NCBI GenBank assembly: GCA_021432605.1
Contig: MU271152.1
Span: 779,714 to 843,713, forward strand
DNA length: 64,000 bases
Source: Coniochaeta sp. PMI_546
Lineage: Eukaryota > Ascomycota > Sordariomycetes > Coniochaetales > Coniochaetaceae
Direction: 5' to 3'
The notes under the pieces were generated by a model. The model worked only from the letters and a program-made list of their open reading frames with translations. It was not told the DNA's origin and did no database searches. The translations under genes were made by a program, and so were the position numbers. Shown here in pieces: positions 11,836-26,200 of this stretch. Within the stretch, counting starts at the first letter, position 1, and the number at the start of each line of letters is the position of its first letter.

Positions 11836-14800
11836 TTTTAATTACTCCTATTCGGTAAGTTACCCTATACCAAATAACTAATAATCATATCGATAAAAAG
11901 AACCGTTACGATAACGTCTAAGGAAGAGCTTGTTTAATAGGTTACCAAGTTCGGAATTAAACTAGAGAAGTTAAGAAACGAATACGAAAAACTAAAATCC
12001 AAAACGGCGGAACCTAAGAACGACCTCAAAACTACGGAACGAATAACTAAGATCAAAGCCCCGCGACCGGAACCTTACGATAAGAACCGCGAGGGATTAT
12101 AAGCCTTTATTACCTAAGCTAATACGTATTTTATAATTAACAAAACGGTTTTCGTTTACGAATATAAAAAAGTATTATATATAGTAAGCCTATTAAGGGG
12201 TAGAATTACGGAATAATATAAACCAACGTTACGTAACTAATTAGATAATACGGCTAACGAACGCAAACCTAAGACTAAGATATTATTTAATAACCTCGAC
12301 AAGTTCTAGAAGAAACTCCGCGAAACGTTCGGCAATCCCGATAAGACGCGAATAGCCGAACGGTAATTAATAAACCTAAGGTAGAAAGGATCGGCGGGAA
12401 TTTATACGGCCGAATTCAAACGTTTCTTTACGAAACTCGATTTAAGGGAAACGGCTCTTATAATTCAATTTTACGGGGGATTTCGTAATAACGTTAAGGA
12501 CGAATTTAATAAGACCGATAGGCCTAAGATTTTTTATAAATACGTTATATAAACTATCCTAATCGATAATCGATTATATAAACGATAGTTAGAAAAAAAA
12601 CGAGGAGGAATTACATAAGGACGGTCTAATAATAATAATACCGCGAATATTAGTTAGAAAAGGTCTACCGTTTATAATAATTATTCTAGACTAATAAAAC
12701 TGGACGCTACCCGGAAAGATAACTCTAAGAAAAATAAGAAATGTTTTAATTACGGTAAATAAAGATATTTCGTTAATAAATATCGATAACCTAAAAAAAC
12801 CTAGAAACCAATCCCCGAAAACAAGGCTTAGGCGGTAATAAAAAATAAAGAATCCCGCGTTATCGTAATAATACGTAAAAAATAATAATATAAGGTATTT
12901 CTTAAACTATCGGGAAAAAAAGTCGACTTAGTAGTAATATTAAATTACGATATTACGGACGTAACGTATCTAGTTAACCTATTGGATCGAAAATAAGACG
13001 AAATCGAAGAAGAATAAATATTTTTATATAAAGATTACGAGTCGGTTTATATTAATTCGGTCTATTATAACTAGATTTCGTAAAATTCGTACGTTTTCTA
13101 CCGTTATATTTAGTATATATAGGAAAAACTAGATTACAAATAGATACTAATACGAATACTAATAACTAGACCGATACCTTATCCTTATAAACCTAAAAAT
13201 ATCGAAGGATACGAAGAAATATATAAGAACGGATAATACCTATTACTAACGCCGCCCGGAACTATATAATTATAACTTAACCTAACGGGATAGGAATTCC
13301 TAATAATAACGGAACCTAAACGAAGAATCGAAGGTAGGAATTAAATATAAGCTATTTACTTACCCGAAAACTCGGTAAGATAAACGGGACGACTAGGATA
13401 TTCGGTATTAGAAATCGTAACGTAAATTACGACGGGAGGAAAATCGACCGAAGAGTTTTAAATACGATAATACCGTATTAACGCGTAAGTCAATACGTAT
13501 TTAACGAGTTACCGGGGTTATAAGTTACAAATATAAAAGAAAGTCGAAAGGTTAGTATAAGAAACGGACCAAATAGACAAACGTTTAGATAGATTACTAG
13601 GCCCCGAGCCGGAAGTAGAAAAGGAGGAGAACGGGAAACCGTTAGAACCTTCCTCAAGGGCCAAAGACAAACCTAAATACTACGGTATTTCGTTCCGAAG
13701 ATCAGAAAAACGGTCAAAAAACGATAAACGTCGATTATAAAAGGATTATATCGATATAATATAGAAAGATCCCTATATACGACCGAAGAAGTTAAATACT
13801 TACGAATCGTAATCAATATATAAAAAAGTAATACCTAGGTAATAATAAATAACGGAATATAAGGAAATTATATCTCGCCAAATTTCGTTAATATATTACG
13901 ATTACCTTAAAAGAAAAAGGACGAGCCTTACCGACTTAGAACTATTGATAGAAGCCTTATCGATTATAAATAAGGACTAATAGATATAGAAATTACGCCC
14001 TTTTAAGTTATTATCTAAGATTATAATCAAGAAATAACGTTCGATATTATAAAGATCTTATCGTACGGTATAGTATTAGGGATACCTTAATTACGAACGA
14101 ATAATCCCCGAATTAATTGGAAAATAGGCTAACTTTAATAAGATACGCTAAAAAGAAAGTTAACCTTTATAAAAAGCGGACTTTACGAGGAAAAGCTTAT
14201 ACGTAACTTTAAAAGAGCTCTAATAATTTACGAAACGATTATAGAAACTCAGTTTATATTGACGCGAACGATTCCGAAGGAATACTATCGATATAACAAA
14301 CTATTTAAGCCCGAGCTTGAAATAGGATTACCTAAATATAACCGTTAGGATTACGAAATCAATCTTTAACCAAATAAGGAACCCGGATTTCATAAGATTT
14401 ACCTTCTTAACGACTTATAATTATAAACGTTAAGAGAATATATTAATAAGAATCTAAAGAAAGGTTATATTCGACTATTATAATTATTAGCAAGATATCT
14501 TATCTTATTTATACCTAAGAAAAACGGGAAGTTACGTTTTGTTATAAACTATTGATAGCTTAATAATATTATTATTAAAGATCGAAGACTATTACCTTTT
14601 ATATCCGAACTAAGAGATCGGCTATATAAGGCCCGATAGTTTACCACCTTAGACCTTAAAGGAGTATATAACCTAATACGAGTTAAGGAAGGAGATAAGT
14701 AGAAGACGGTATAACGATCTAGGTTAGGATAATACGAATATTATATTATACCTTTCGGGCTCGCTAACGTACCGGCTTTTTTCTAGAAGATAATTAACTA

Positions 14801-17189
14801 CGTATTTCGAAGGTAGTTAGACGACTTCGTCGTCGCGTATCTCGATAATATCTTAATCTATTCGGAAAACCTCGAGTAATATAAGAAATACGTTTATTTC
14901 GTCTTATAAGTATTATAAGACGCGAATTTATTAATCGAACCCGAAAAGTACGAATTTTACTAGTAAAAAGTGAAATTTCTCGGTTACGTTATATTACTAG
15001 GCTAGTTCGAAATAGACTTAAATAAGCTAAAGGCTATTAAAGAATAACCCGTATTAGAAACGGTTACGGGAATACGAACCTTTCTAAGGATTACTAATTT
15101 CTATCGGAAGTTTATCAAGGACTATAATAAGATCGTAATACCTTTTACTAACCTTATTAAGAAAGACCTAAAGTTCGAATAGACCTCGAAGGAAAAAAAG
15201 GCGTTCTAGGAATTCAAGAAGAGGATCTTAAGCTAACTAGTATTAATTATTACGGATCCCGAGAAACTTTACGAAATGGAAACCGACGCGTCGGAATTCG
15301 TATTCGGAAGCCAATTAGGACAAAGGGATAAATAAGGAAAGTTATATCTAATAGTATTTTTCTCGAAGAAGTTAAATAGACTAGAACTTAATTATAGTAT
15401 ACCAAATAAGGAACTGATAGCTATTATTAAGGCGTTTAAAGAATGGAAATATTATCTTATAAGAACGAGATATAAAGTAAAAGTCCTAATAGATTATAAG
15501 AACCTTATTACGTTTACTTTTACAAAAGAACTTAATAAACGACAAATCAGATAGTATAAATTCCTTACCGATTTCGACTTCGAAATTGTATATAGAAAAG
15601 GAAGCGAAAATAGTAAAACGGACGTTTTTAGTCGACGAAAAGATCTGAAACCAAAAAAGGAAATACGTTCGGCAAATTTCCTTAGGACTAACTAATAAAG
15701 AAACCTTGAACTCGATATATAGATCGGAATAATATAAAACGTAAAACCCGAGGAATAATAAGCGGAAAAGATTAAAGAGTACCGGAAGAAAGAGATTAGG
15801 GAAGACGTTACTTTTATATTCTTATTATATTACGGCTTACCCCAGTTCCGAAACAAGGTATACGTACCTAACGAACTATAAAAGGAACTAGTAAAAGAGT
15901 TCTACGAACATTTATTATATAGATACTAAGGAATCTATAAGACTAAAGAACGCGTACGGCGGACCTACGACTTTCTAGGACTAGATAAAATAGTTAGATA
16001 GGTAGTCGGCGAATACGATAAATATAATAAAGCCAAGTTAAATAGATATAAACTATACGGGCTATTACAACCTATATAACTACTAGAAAAACTATAGGAA
16101 ATGGTTACGATAGACTTTATCGTCAAACTACTAATATCGAAGGAACCTATAACGGGGGTTACTTACGATAGTATATAAGTAATTATAAACAAATTTTCCA
16201 AATACGCGTATTTTATACCGTATAAAGAAGCAAGTATAACGGAAGATATAGCCTACGCCTTTTTGAAGGTAATAGTAAGCTAATATAGACTACTTAAACA
16301 ACTTGTTACCGATAGAGATAAACTGTTTACTTCGAAGTTTTAGATAACGTTAATACGACAAATTAGAATCAAATATAAATTATCAACGTCGTTTTACCTA
16401 TAGACGGATAGGTAAATAGAACGAACAAATTAGACCTTTGAGCAATATCTAAAGATATATATTAACGAAAAACAAGATGATTAGGTTAGGTAGCTACTAG
16501 TAATATAATAAGCCTATAATAGTATACCTAACGAAACGTTAAACGGGTATTTACCGTTTTTTGTTAGTTACGGTTACGAGCTTACTATAAGGGAAATATT
16601 AGGAGACGGATTAATACCGTTAGATCCAAAATTACTATAAGCAAAATATACCGCGGAACAAATAAAACTATTCTATAAGAGATTTCGCGGATATATAAAA
16701 CTATTTAACTTACGAATAGTACGATATATAAACTAGAAAAGGTTAAAGGGACCAACCTTACAGGAAGGAGATAAAGTCTACCTCGTACGACGAAATATCA
16801 AGATAAAACGACCAAGCGATAAATTGGATTAGAAGAAAATCGGACTATTTAAGATTAAGAAAAAATTGTCTAATTTGAACTATAAACTCTAGTTACTAAC
16901 GAACATACGTATTTACCTAGTATTTTATATCTCGTTTTTCGAACTAGTATTTAAGAACGCGAAGTTAGTAATAGATATTAAAGTCGAACTAATATAAGAA
17001 TACGAAATAGAAAAAATCCTTAGGTATAAAAAGGAAAGAAACGTAGACTTCTATTACGTCAAATAGAAGAATTACGACGATTCGGAAAATACGTAAGAAC
17101 CGGAAGCTTACCTTACGAACTATTAGCAATTATTATAGGAATTCCGTATTATAATAATATTATTACCCTAAAAATCGAAAAGGATAATA

Positions 17190-17720
17190 TTACGTCGCCG
17201 TAGATTATGTCCTAGCCTAAAATAAAGTCGTCGTCAAAGGAAAAAGACGTAGTAAAAGGCGGACGATTCTCGACAACTTTCGTTACCTCGCGATCGGCTT
17301 CCTCTTTCTCGACCCGTTCTAATTCTTCTATATTCGTTATACTTCTACGGATAATATATATTATTTTCTCAAACTATATTTTCTTTTGTTTACGAAGACG
17401 TTCGATCTTCGCGTCTATAATCTTTCGTTTTTCTTCGAGTTTTTCGAAAGCGAACTCGTATTCGTAAAACTGTTTTCTAATATGTTTTAGGTTCCTAATT
17501 AAGAATTCTTATACGTTATAATACGATAATATATCGCGGATATAACGAACGTAACGATTAGGATTAAAAAGGGAAACCTCGTAAGTAATAAGGCCTTTCT
17601 CCTCGTAGTTTAAATACGAAGGTATTTCGATATAGTCGGAATCTAAGAGGACTTGGAAGAGTTTATTCTTACGAACGGTCGAGGTTTTCGGTTATTTTGT
17701 TTGCTTTTATATACTACGGT
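17190..17720 (-). pseudogene. Variant antisense coiled-coil ORF of element 2
   Basis: This occupies the same position as the antisense ORF of element 1. The part nearest the chromodomain is nearly the same, but the distal part (about 17390-17690) is a different sequence. One minus-strand frame reads a charged helical stretch (FEKLEEKRKIIDAKIERLRK), again coiled-coil-like, preceded by NPNRYVRYIRD. It resembles element 1's ORF in architecture rather than residues, so two subtypes of the accessory ORF exist here. This supports a different origin for the 3' part of element 2. Confidence 0.55.
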
Positions 17721-17838
17721 CAGATATAATAACGATAAAGAAGGGGAAACCTTCGGACGCAACTTATATAAGCTATTGGTATTACTTATAAAGAGTATTA
17801 GGCCTTAGGGACAATAGCTAGAAGGAGGAGAGGGATAA

Positions 17839-18229
17839 TATTATAGACCTACGGTTACGAAAAGAATCCCGTTAATCGATAAGGAATAGATATATAAGGC
17901 GTATCGTATTATATAGGTTAGGGACCCCGGGTTACGTAATTAATAAGAGGAATAGTTTTATAATAGATATATTAGGATATAGGTAATAGTTTCCTATTAA
18001 CCATATTATTATAGTCTCTATAAGTATATAAGAAGGAGTCTTTCTAGATTCCGCTATAGATAGTTTTTAATTACCTAGTAATCAATCTAAGTATTCAATC
18101 GAGGTTATTATTAAATAAGATATTTGTCTTGACGATATTAGAATAAAGACTACTTGTTATACCTTAACTTATTTACCCTAAGTAATAGAACTTACCTTCT
18201 GATCCTTAGCCCGTTTTGGGATCGTTATA
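17839..18229 (+). repeat. 3' LTR of element 2 (subtype shared with the LTR at 19630-20020)
   Basis: This 391-bp LTR starts TATTATAGAC and ends GATCGTTATA. Its 5' third matches, in reverse orientation, the LTR at 19630-20020 and not its own 5' partner. Confidence 0.8.
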
Positions 18230-20020
18230 TGTCCGTTCTTATATACTTCCTCGTATCCTTCGATATTTCTAGGTCTATAAGGGTAAGGTATCGGTCTAAT
18301 TATTAATATTCGTACCGGTATCTATTTGTAATCTAGTTTTTCCTATATATACTAAGTATAACGGTAGAAAACGTACGAATTTTACGAAATCTGGTTATAA
18401 TAGACCGAATCAATATAAACCGACTCGTAATCTCTATACAAAGGTATTTATTCCTTTTCGATTTCGTCTTATTCTCGATCTAATAAGCTAATTAAATACG
18501 TTACGTCCGTAATATCGTAACCTAATACTACTACCAAGTCGACTTTTTCTCCCGGTAATCTAAGAAGTACCTTATATTATTGTTCTCTATATATTATTAC
18601 GATAACGCGGGATTCTTTATCCCTTATTACCGCTTAAGCCTTGTTTTCGGGGACTGGTTTCTAAACTTTCTTAGGTTATCGATATTTATTAGCGAAATAT
18701 CTTTATTTACCGTAATTAAAATATTTCTTATTTTTCTTAGAATTATCTTTCCGGGTAACGTCTAGTTCTATTGGTCTAGAATAATTACTATAGGCGGTAA
18801 ACCTTTTCTAACTAGTATTCGCGGTATTATTATTATTAGACCGTTCTTACGTAATTTTTCTTCGTTTCTTTTCTAACTATCGTTTATATAATCGATTGTC
18901 GATTAGGATAACCTATATAACGTACTTATAGAGAGTTTTAAACTTATCGGTCTTACTAAATTCGTCCTTAACGTTATTATAAAGTCCCCCGTAGAACTAA
19001 ATTATAAGAACCGTTTCCCCTAAATCGAGTTTCGTAAAGAGATATTTGAATTCGGCCGTATAAGTTCCCGCCGATCCTTTTTACTTTAAGTTTATTAACT
19101 ACCGTTCGGCCGTTCGCGTTTTATCGGGATTACCGAACGTTTCGCGGAGTTTCTTTTAGAACTTATCGAAACTATTAAATAATATCCTAATCTTAAGTTT
19201 ACGTTCGTTAGCCGTATTATCTAACTAATTACGTAACGTTAGTTTATATTATTCCGCAATTTTACCCCTTAATAAACCTACTATATATAATACTCTTTTA
19301 TATTCGTAAACGAAAACCGTTTTATTGATCATAAAATACGTATTAGCCTAGGTAATAAAGGCTTATAATCCTTTACGGTTCTTATCGTAAGGTTCCGGTC
19401 GCGGGGTTTTGATCTTAGTTATTCGTTCCGTAGTTTTGAGGTCGTTCTTAGGTTCCGCCGTTTTGGACTTTAATTTTTCGTATTCGTTTCTCAATTTCTC
19501 TAGTTTAGTTCCGAACTTGGTAACCTATTAAGCGAGCTTTTCTTTGGACGTTATCGTAACGGTTCCTTTTGTCGATATAATTGTTAGCTATTTGGTATAA
19601 GGTAATCTACCGAATAGGAATAATCAAAATATAACGATCTTAAGACGGGTTAAAGATTAAAAGGTAAGTTCTATTACTTAGGGTAAGTAAGTTAAGGTAT
19701 AATAAGTAATCTTTACTCTAATATCGTTAAGATAAGTATCTTATTTAATAATAACCTCGATTGAATATTTAGATTGATTACTAGGTAATCAAGAACTATT
19801 TGTAGTAGAATCTAAGGAAACTCCTCCCTATATACTTATAGAGATTGTAATAATATGGTTGATAAGAAACTATTACCTATATCCTAATATGTTTACAATG
19901 AAACTATTCCCCCTATCAGTTACGTAACCCGGGGTCCTTAACCTATATAATACGATACGCCTTATATATTTGTTCCTTATCGATTGGCGGGGTTCCCTTC
20001 GTAACCGTAGGTCTATAATA
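18230..20020 (-). mobile_element. Truncated minus-strand Gypsy element (protease-gag plus 5' LTR)
   Basis: Immediately right of element 2 the sequence reads as minus-strand chromovirus interior. The protease region is near 18230-18500, a degraded CCHC knuckle near 18665-18725 (all metal ligands now Tyr), gag to about 19600, and then a 391-bp LTR in reverse orientation at 19630-20020. RT, integrase and the 3' LTR are missing at the left. The outer flank at 20021-20025 (CTTAG) lies inside the RT region of another minus-strand Gypsy, so this element had inserted into it. The other copy of its target duplication is lost. Confidence 0.75.
19630..20020 (-). repeat. 5' LTR of the truncated minus-strand Gypsy
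   Basis: This 391-bp LTR is in reverse orientation: it begins TATAACGATC and ends GTCTATAATA on the plus strand. It matches the subtype of 17839-18229. Confidence 0.8.
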
Positions 20021-23000
20021 CTTAGCTTAGATCGTTATACCGTCTTTTACTTATTTCCTTCTTTAATTCGTATTAGGTTATATATTCCTTTAAGGTCTAA
20101 AGTAATAAATTATCGGGCCTTATATAACCGATTTCTTAGTTTAGATATAAAAAGTAATAATCTTCGATCCTTAATAGTAATATTGTTAAGCTATCGATAG
20201 TTTATAACGAGACGTAACTTCTTATTTTTCTTAGGTATAAATAAGATAAGGTATCCTATTAGTAATTATAATAGTCGAATATAACCTTTCTTTAGATTTT
20301 CATTAATATATTTTCTTAACGTTTATAATTATAAATCGTTAAAAAGGTAAATCTTATAAAATCTAGGCTTTTTATTTAGCTAAAGATTAATCTCGTAATC
20401 TTAACGATTATATTCAAATAATCCTATCTTAAGCTCGGGTTTAAATAGTTTATTATATCGATAGTATTTTTTCGGAATCGTTCGTATCGATATAAACTAA
20501 GTCTTTATAATCGTTTCGTAGATTATTAAAGTTCTTTTAAAGTTACGTATAAGCTTTTCCCCGTAAAGTCCGTTTTTTATAAAGGCTAATTCTTTTTTTA
20601 ACGTTTCTTACTAAAGTTAGCTTATTTTCTAATTAACTCGGGGATTACTCGCTCGTAATTAAGGTATCCCTAATATTATACTGTACGATAAGATCTCTAT
20701 AATATCGAACGTTATCTCTTAACTATAACCTTAGATAATAACTTAAAAAGGCGTAATCTTTATATCTACTAGTTTTTATTTATAATCGATAAGGCTTCTA
20801 TTAATAGTTCTAAGTCGGTAAAGTTCGTCCTTTTTCTTCTAAGGTAATCGTAATATATTAACGAGATTTGGCGAGATATAATTTCCTTATATTCCGTTAT
20901 CTATTATTACTTAAGTATTATTTCCTTATATATTAATCGTAACTCGTAAGTATTCAATTCTTATAATCGTATATAAAGATCTTTTTATATTACGTCGATA
21001 TAGTTTTTTTATAGTCGACGTTAATCGTTTTTTAATCGTTTCTTTAATCTTCGGAACGAAATACTATAATATTCGGGTTTATCTTTAGTTTTAAAAAAAG
21101 GTTCTAACAGTTTTCCGTAATCTTCCTCTTTTATTTCCGACTTAGAAACTAGTAATCTTTTTAAACGTTCGTTTATTTAGGTTTACTTTTGGTCTATTTC
21201 TTTAACCTTCTTTTATATTTGTATCTTATAACTTTGGTAACTTATTAAAAATACGTTAGTTTACGCGTTATAGATTTATTATCGCGTTTAGAACGTTTCG
21301 ATTAATTCTTCTTCCGTCGTAACCTACGTTACGATTTCCGATACCGAATATCTTAATCGTCCCGTTTATCTTACCGAGTTTTTAGGTAAATAAGTAACTT
21401 ATAATCGGTTTTTACTTTCGACCTTATATCTAAGTTCCGTTATCGTTAGGAACTCTTACCCCGTCGGGTTAAGTTACGATTATATAGTTCCGGGTAATAT
21501 TAATAATAAGTATTATCCGTTCTTATATACTTCCTCGTATCTTTCGATATTTCTAAATCGGTAAAGGTAAGGTATCGGCCTAGTTATTAATATTCGTACC
21601 GGTATCTATTTATAACCTAGTTTCTCTTATATATACTAAGTATAACGGTAAAAAATATACGAATTCTACGAAATCTAATTATAATAGACCGAGTTAATAT
21701 ATACCGATTTATAATCTTTATATAAAAGTATTTATTCTTTTTCGATTTCGTTTTATTCTCGGTCTAATAGGTTAACTAGATACGTTACGTCCGTAATATT
21801 ATACCCTAATATTACTATTAAATCGACTTCTTTTCCCGGTAGTTTAAAAAATACCTTATATTATTATTCTCTATATATTATCGCGATAACGTAAGATCTT
21901 TCGTCTTTTATTATTATTTAAGCCTTATTTTCGGGGATTAGTTTTTAAGCTTTTTTAAGTTAGCGATATTTATCGGTATAATATCTTTACTTTTTATAGT
22001 TGAAATATTTACCTTTTTTCCTTAGTTAGTTTCGTTAAATAACGTTTAGGTTTATAAATCCCGGATAAGATTTTATAACCGTAGATCGTTTTTTTCCTAA
22101 ATTCGCGGTTTTTTTTATCGTTTAAAAGGCTTTTCCTTTTCCCTTTTCGAATTTTCGTTCGTATAATCGATTATCGATCTTAATTACGGACGTAATATAT
22201 TTATATAAGGTATCCGGTCGATTTTCTTTACTAAATTTATTTTTAACGTTATCCCGTAATCTTTTATAAAAATAAAAAAATAAAGCTTATTCTCTTAGGT
22301 TGAATTTGGCCGTAATTCGTTTGAATTCTACCGTATATATTCTTACCGAACCCTTTTATTTTAAAGATAGAAGTTATCGTTCTACCGATCTTTATTCGTT
22401 AGGATTACCGAAAGTTTCTTTAAGTTTTTCGAATAATACGTCGACGTCCGAAAATATAATACGGGTTTCCGGTTTCCGTCTTTCCGTATTTGATTAATTG
22501 TTTAAAAAGTTCCAAAAGCTAGGTTCGAACTATTCGGCCGACTTCCCCTTTAATAAACTTCCTATATAGATTACTTTCTCGTATTCTTTAAAAAAAGACT
22601 TTATATATATTTTAAAGTATATATACGTTTACGTAATAAAGGTTTATAACCCTTTTTTATTCTTATCGTAAGGTTTAAGGTACGGGGCTTTAATCTTAGC
22701 CGTAAAATCGATTTTAGGTCTTTCTTTAAGAGCTATAATTTCCGCTTATAGTTACGTAATTATTATTACTATATCGTTAACCTATACCTATACTATAGGT
22801 ATTAGTTACGGTACGGGTATTCCGGGTACTATATTAGCTATTTGGTATAGGGTTAACTTACCGAATAAGAGTAATCAAAATATAACTATCTTAAGACGGG
22901 TTAAAGATTAGAAGGTAAGTTCTATTACTTAAGGTAAGTAAGTTAAGGTATAACAAATAATCTTTATTCTAATATCGTTAAGATAAACGTCTTATTTAAT

Positions 23001-23271
23001 AATAATCTCGATTAAATATTTAGATTGATTACTAGGTGATTAAAAACTATTTATAACGGAATCCCGAAGGATTCCTTTTTATATACTAGTAAAGATTATA
23101 ATAATCGTAATAGTCGTTACGATTATACCGACCGTAATCCTTCCCGATCATTACGATTATAATAATCCGTTACGTGATTCGGGGTCCTTTATCTATATAA
23201 TACGATAAGCCTCGTATATATATTCCTTATTTATTAATAGGGTACCCTCCGTTACTTATAGTTTCGTAATA
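20021..23271 (-). mobile_element. Second truncated minus-strand Gypsy (RT N-terminal half, protease, gag, 5' LTR)
   Basis: From 20021 rightward the minus-strand order is RT N-terminal half, protease (about 21500-21950), a gag that differs from element 1 (about 21960-22800), and a 391-bp LTR (22881-23271). The gag and leader resemble the element at 36023-42755: the repeat-like segment near 22770-22860 corresponds to 36430-36530. So it belongs to that subfamily. The RT catalytic box and everything 3' of it are absent, removed at or beyond the neighbouring insertion. Confidence 0.75.
22881..23271 (-). repeat. 5' LTR of the second truncated minus-strand Gypsy
   Basis: This 391-bp LTR in reverse orientation starts TATAACTATC and ends GTTTCGTAATA on the plus strand. 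The right flank is TTACC; no matching left copy remains. Confidence 0.8.
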
Positions 23272-26200
23272 TTACCCTTCCCGACGAATATTATACCTTA
23301 GTAAATATTATTTACCTTATCGTTAAACGTTACGAAAATATATCCGCTTTTAAAAGCCGAAGAGGGAATAATATAAGATATTTCGGCCGAAACTCCGTAA
23401 GTCCGGAAATAATAACTAACGGTATTACCGACGTAAAAAACGACGTACCGATAACCGGGGTTAATATAATAAGAACTAATACTTAACGACCGTATAAATA
23501 AACGAACCGGCTAATAACGCCCGTAATAAAAATTACGTCGGGTATTATTCTCCCGAAAGTACGTTAGGTAATTAATATAAAAATTATACGACGTCGTAAA
23601 ATTAACCTTTATTTCCGTTACGGAATTAATAACTATTTTATAATAATTTATTTATACGGCCGGGTATTACGTTTTAAATAAGAATCTATTATACGGTATG
23701 TCGTAACGGAAGAATTATATTTAGAAGGAATAGATATTACCGACTAGTCGGGAAACGAGTCGGAAAACGAATAGTTCCGGAATATCGTCGGGTACCGGAA
23801 TAAAGAAATATAACGTAAGAACGGTAAAACGAATAGAAGTTAAAAATAGATAAGGATAACCCTTTTATCGGTATTTCCTTTAATAAAAATAAATCCTATT
23901 CTTTCGTTAATACCGGTTACGAATATTACGTCGTTATAGATAAATAGTTACGTTAAGAGTTATATTTACCGCTAATTTAAATACCCGTACGGCGTATTAA
24001 AAACGCCGTAAGAGAAATAGAAAAATATAAGATTCGGGACGTAATATACGTTTTCGTAAAAATATACGGTTACTAATAGATAATATATTTCTATATAATA
24101 CCGCGGTTAGAATACCTTATAATACTAAGTTTACCGTAGATAATAATTAATTACGCCTATATAATCTTATATAAAAGACTATTCCGTTACGGTAAAGCTA
24201 ACTACGATATCTTGTTAATAAGGAAGAAAGAAGTATTTTAATTAACGAAGGAAATTTCCGCTAATAAATATTTATTAACTTCGGTATTCGGCGTAAAGTT
24301 CCGCCGGATTAAAAGACGTTTCGGGTTAATAATACTAAAGAATAGCTTATAAACGGTCTCTTTAACGGATATCGAAAAGGCGTTACAACCGAAAAAGCGA
24401 ATTTTAACGGAAAAGTTAAAATAAAAGATCTTATCTTAGTTTTATAACCTTTTTCCGTTATAATCGATATCTAAGGCGAAAGAGCTCTTACCGTACCGCC
24501 TAAAGATCGATTATGTTATAGAACTAAAGAAAGACCTTAATAGACGGGATTTCGCGGTCCCGTAAAATCCGTTATATAAAATATCTAAAGAAGAGTTATT
24601 AGTCTTTAGAAAAACCTTATCGGACTTATTAACAAAAAGTTATATTCGGTATAATAATTTAGAAATAAGAGCTTTAATATTATTCGTTCGGAAACCGGAT
24701 AAAAGAATACGTTTCTATTACGATTATCGAACGTTAAATATAATAACCTACGGGGATAAATATCCGTTACCGTTAATAATAAAGACCTTACGGAATCTCG
24801 TAAAGATAATATAAATAACCAAACTTAACGTAATTACCGCCTTTAATAAGGTTAAGGTAAAAGAAGGAGATTAATAAAAGACGGTTTTCCGTATAAGGTA
24901 CGGCCTATTCGAATAAATAATTATACCGTTCGGTCTTTCCGGTACGTTAATTATCTTTTAACGATATATTAATATTATATTACGTAACTTTTTAGACGAT
25001 ATCTATATCGCGTATATAGACGATATATTTATATATACCTACGGTAGTAAGACGGACTATTATACCTAAGTACGGAAGGTATTAACCTATTTATAAAAGG
25101 TAAGCCTTTACCTAAATTTAGAAAAGTATAAGTTCGCCGTTAAGAAGGTAAAGTATTTAGGGTTTATCGTAAAATCGGGGGTAAGAATAATAACGGATCT
25201 TAAAAAAGTACGGGTAATTATCGAATAAACGGCCTTAATTTTTATTATAAAGGTCCGTAACTTCGTAAGGTTTAGTAACTATTACTATATATTTATTCCT
25301 AACTTTTCCGAAATAGTTATTATACTAATAATACTAATTAATAAGAATATACGGTTCGTTTAAAGGCCGGTATAATAAGCGGCCTTTAATAAGTTAAAAC
25401 AATTGTTTACTTCCGTTCCGATTCTTACGTATTAAGACCCGGAAAAGATAACGTTCGTAAAGATTAATTATTCCGGCTTCGCCTTCGGCGGAGCCTTAAT
25501 ATAAAAAGATAACGAAGGGTAAAGAAAGATAATAACTTACTATTCTTAAAAACTAGGTACGGTTAAAGTTAACTACCTTATTTACGATAAAGAAATACTC
25601 GCGATTATCTATTATTTAGAATAATAGGACGTAAAGTTACGAAATTACGCCCCGTTTATAATCTTAATAAACTATCGGAACCTATAATACTTTATAACCA
25701 AGTAAAAGCTATCCGAACGTTAAGCTCGTTAGGCCGAATAGTTATCGCGATATTAGTTTTAACTATAATATAGGCCGGGTAAAGAAACCGTAATACCGGA
25801 CGTATTTTTTAAAAGGGATTAAGATTAACCGAAAGGTATAAAAGACGAACGGGAATAAAAACGCCTCTTTTAATTAATATTAACGTCGGCGTTATAATAT
25901 TAGGATAGCGGTATAGAAGATCTACTAATAGTTATACTTAACGTAATAATACGAAATCCCGAACCCTTACTTCCGTAAAGACGGGTATTTATAGACGATT
26001 TAGAACTTTAGGCCCTTTAGGAACGGGCTGTTAAAGAAGACGAGGTATACCGGGAAGTATATAATACCTTTTAGATAAAAGGCCGTTTATTTCCTTATTA
26101 CCTTAGGCTAAAGGTATAACCGTCGGATTATAATATCGATTTAAAGGGTAGACTAATATTCCGTAAGAGATTCTAAGTTCCCGGTAACTTAATTTATATA

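Larger units (their letters stand above)
11444..18229 (+). mobile_element. Gypsy chromovirus element 2 with non-matching LTRs (probable recombinant)
   Basis: Plus-strand gag-pol is collinear with element 1: initiator again ATA-TCG near 11890, zinc knuckle about 12740-12785, RT box at 14838-14864 reading YLDNILIYS-like, RNase H about 15280-15480, integrase, and chromodomain about 17005-17130. The terminal LTRs differ. The 5' LTR (11444-11835) and the 3' LTR (17839-18229) share their outer ends but have unrelated central sequences. The flanking 5-mers also differ (CTCCG left, TGTCC right). A normally inserted element has near-identical LTRs and a target duplication, so this looks like a product of recombination between two related elements, with loss of the DNA between them. 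Confidence 0.8.

Noticed and set aside
18580-22497. Short ORFs at 18580-18765, 19970-20200 and 22300-22497
   Set aside because: They are antisense or off-frame to degraded minus-strand gag-pol and an LTR; no independent coding evidence.
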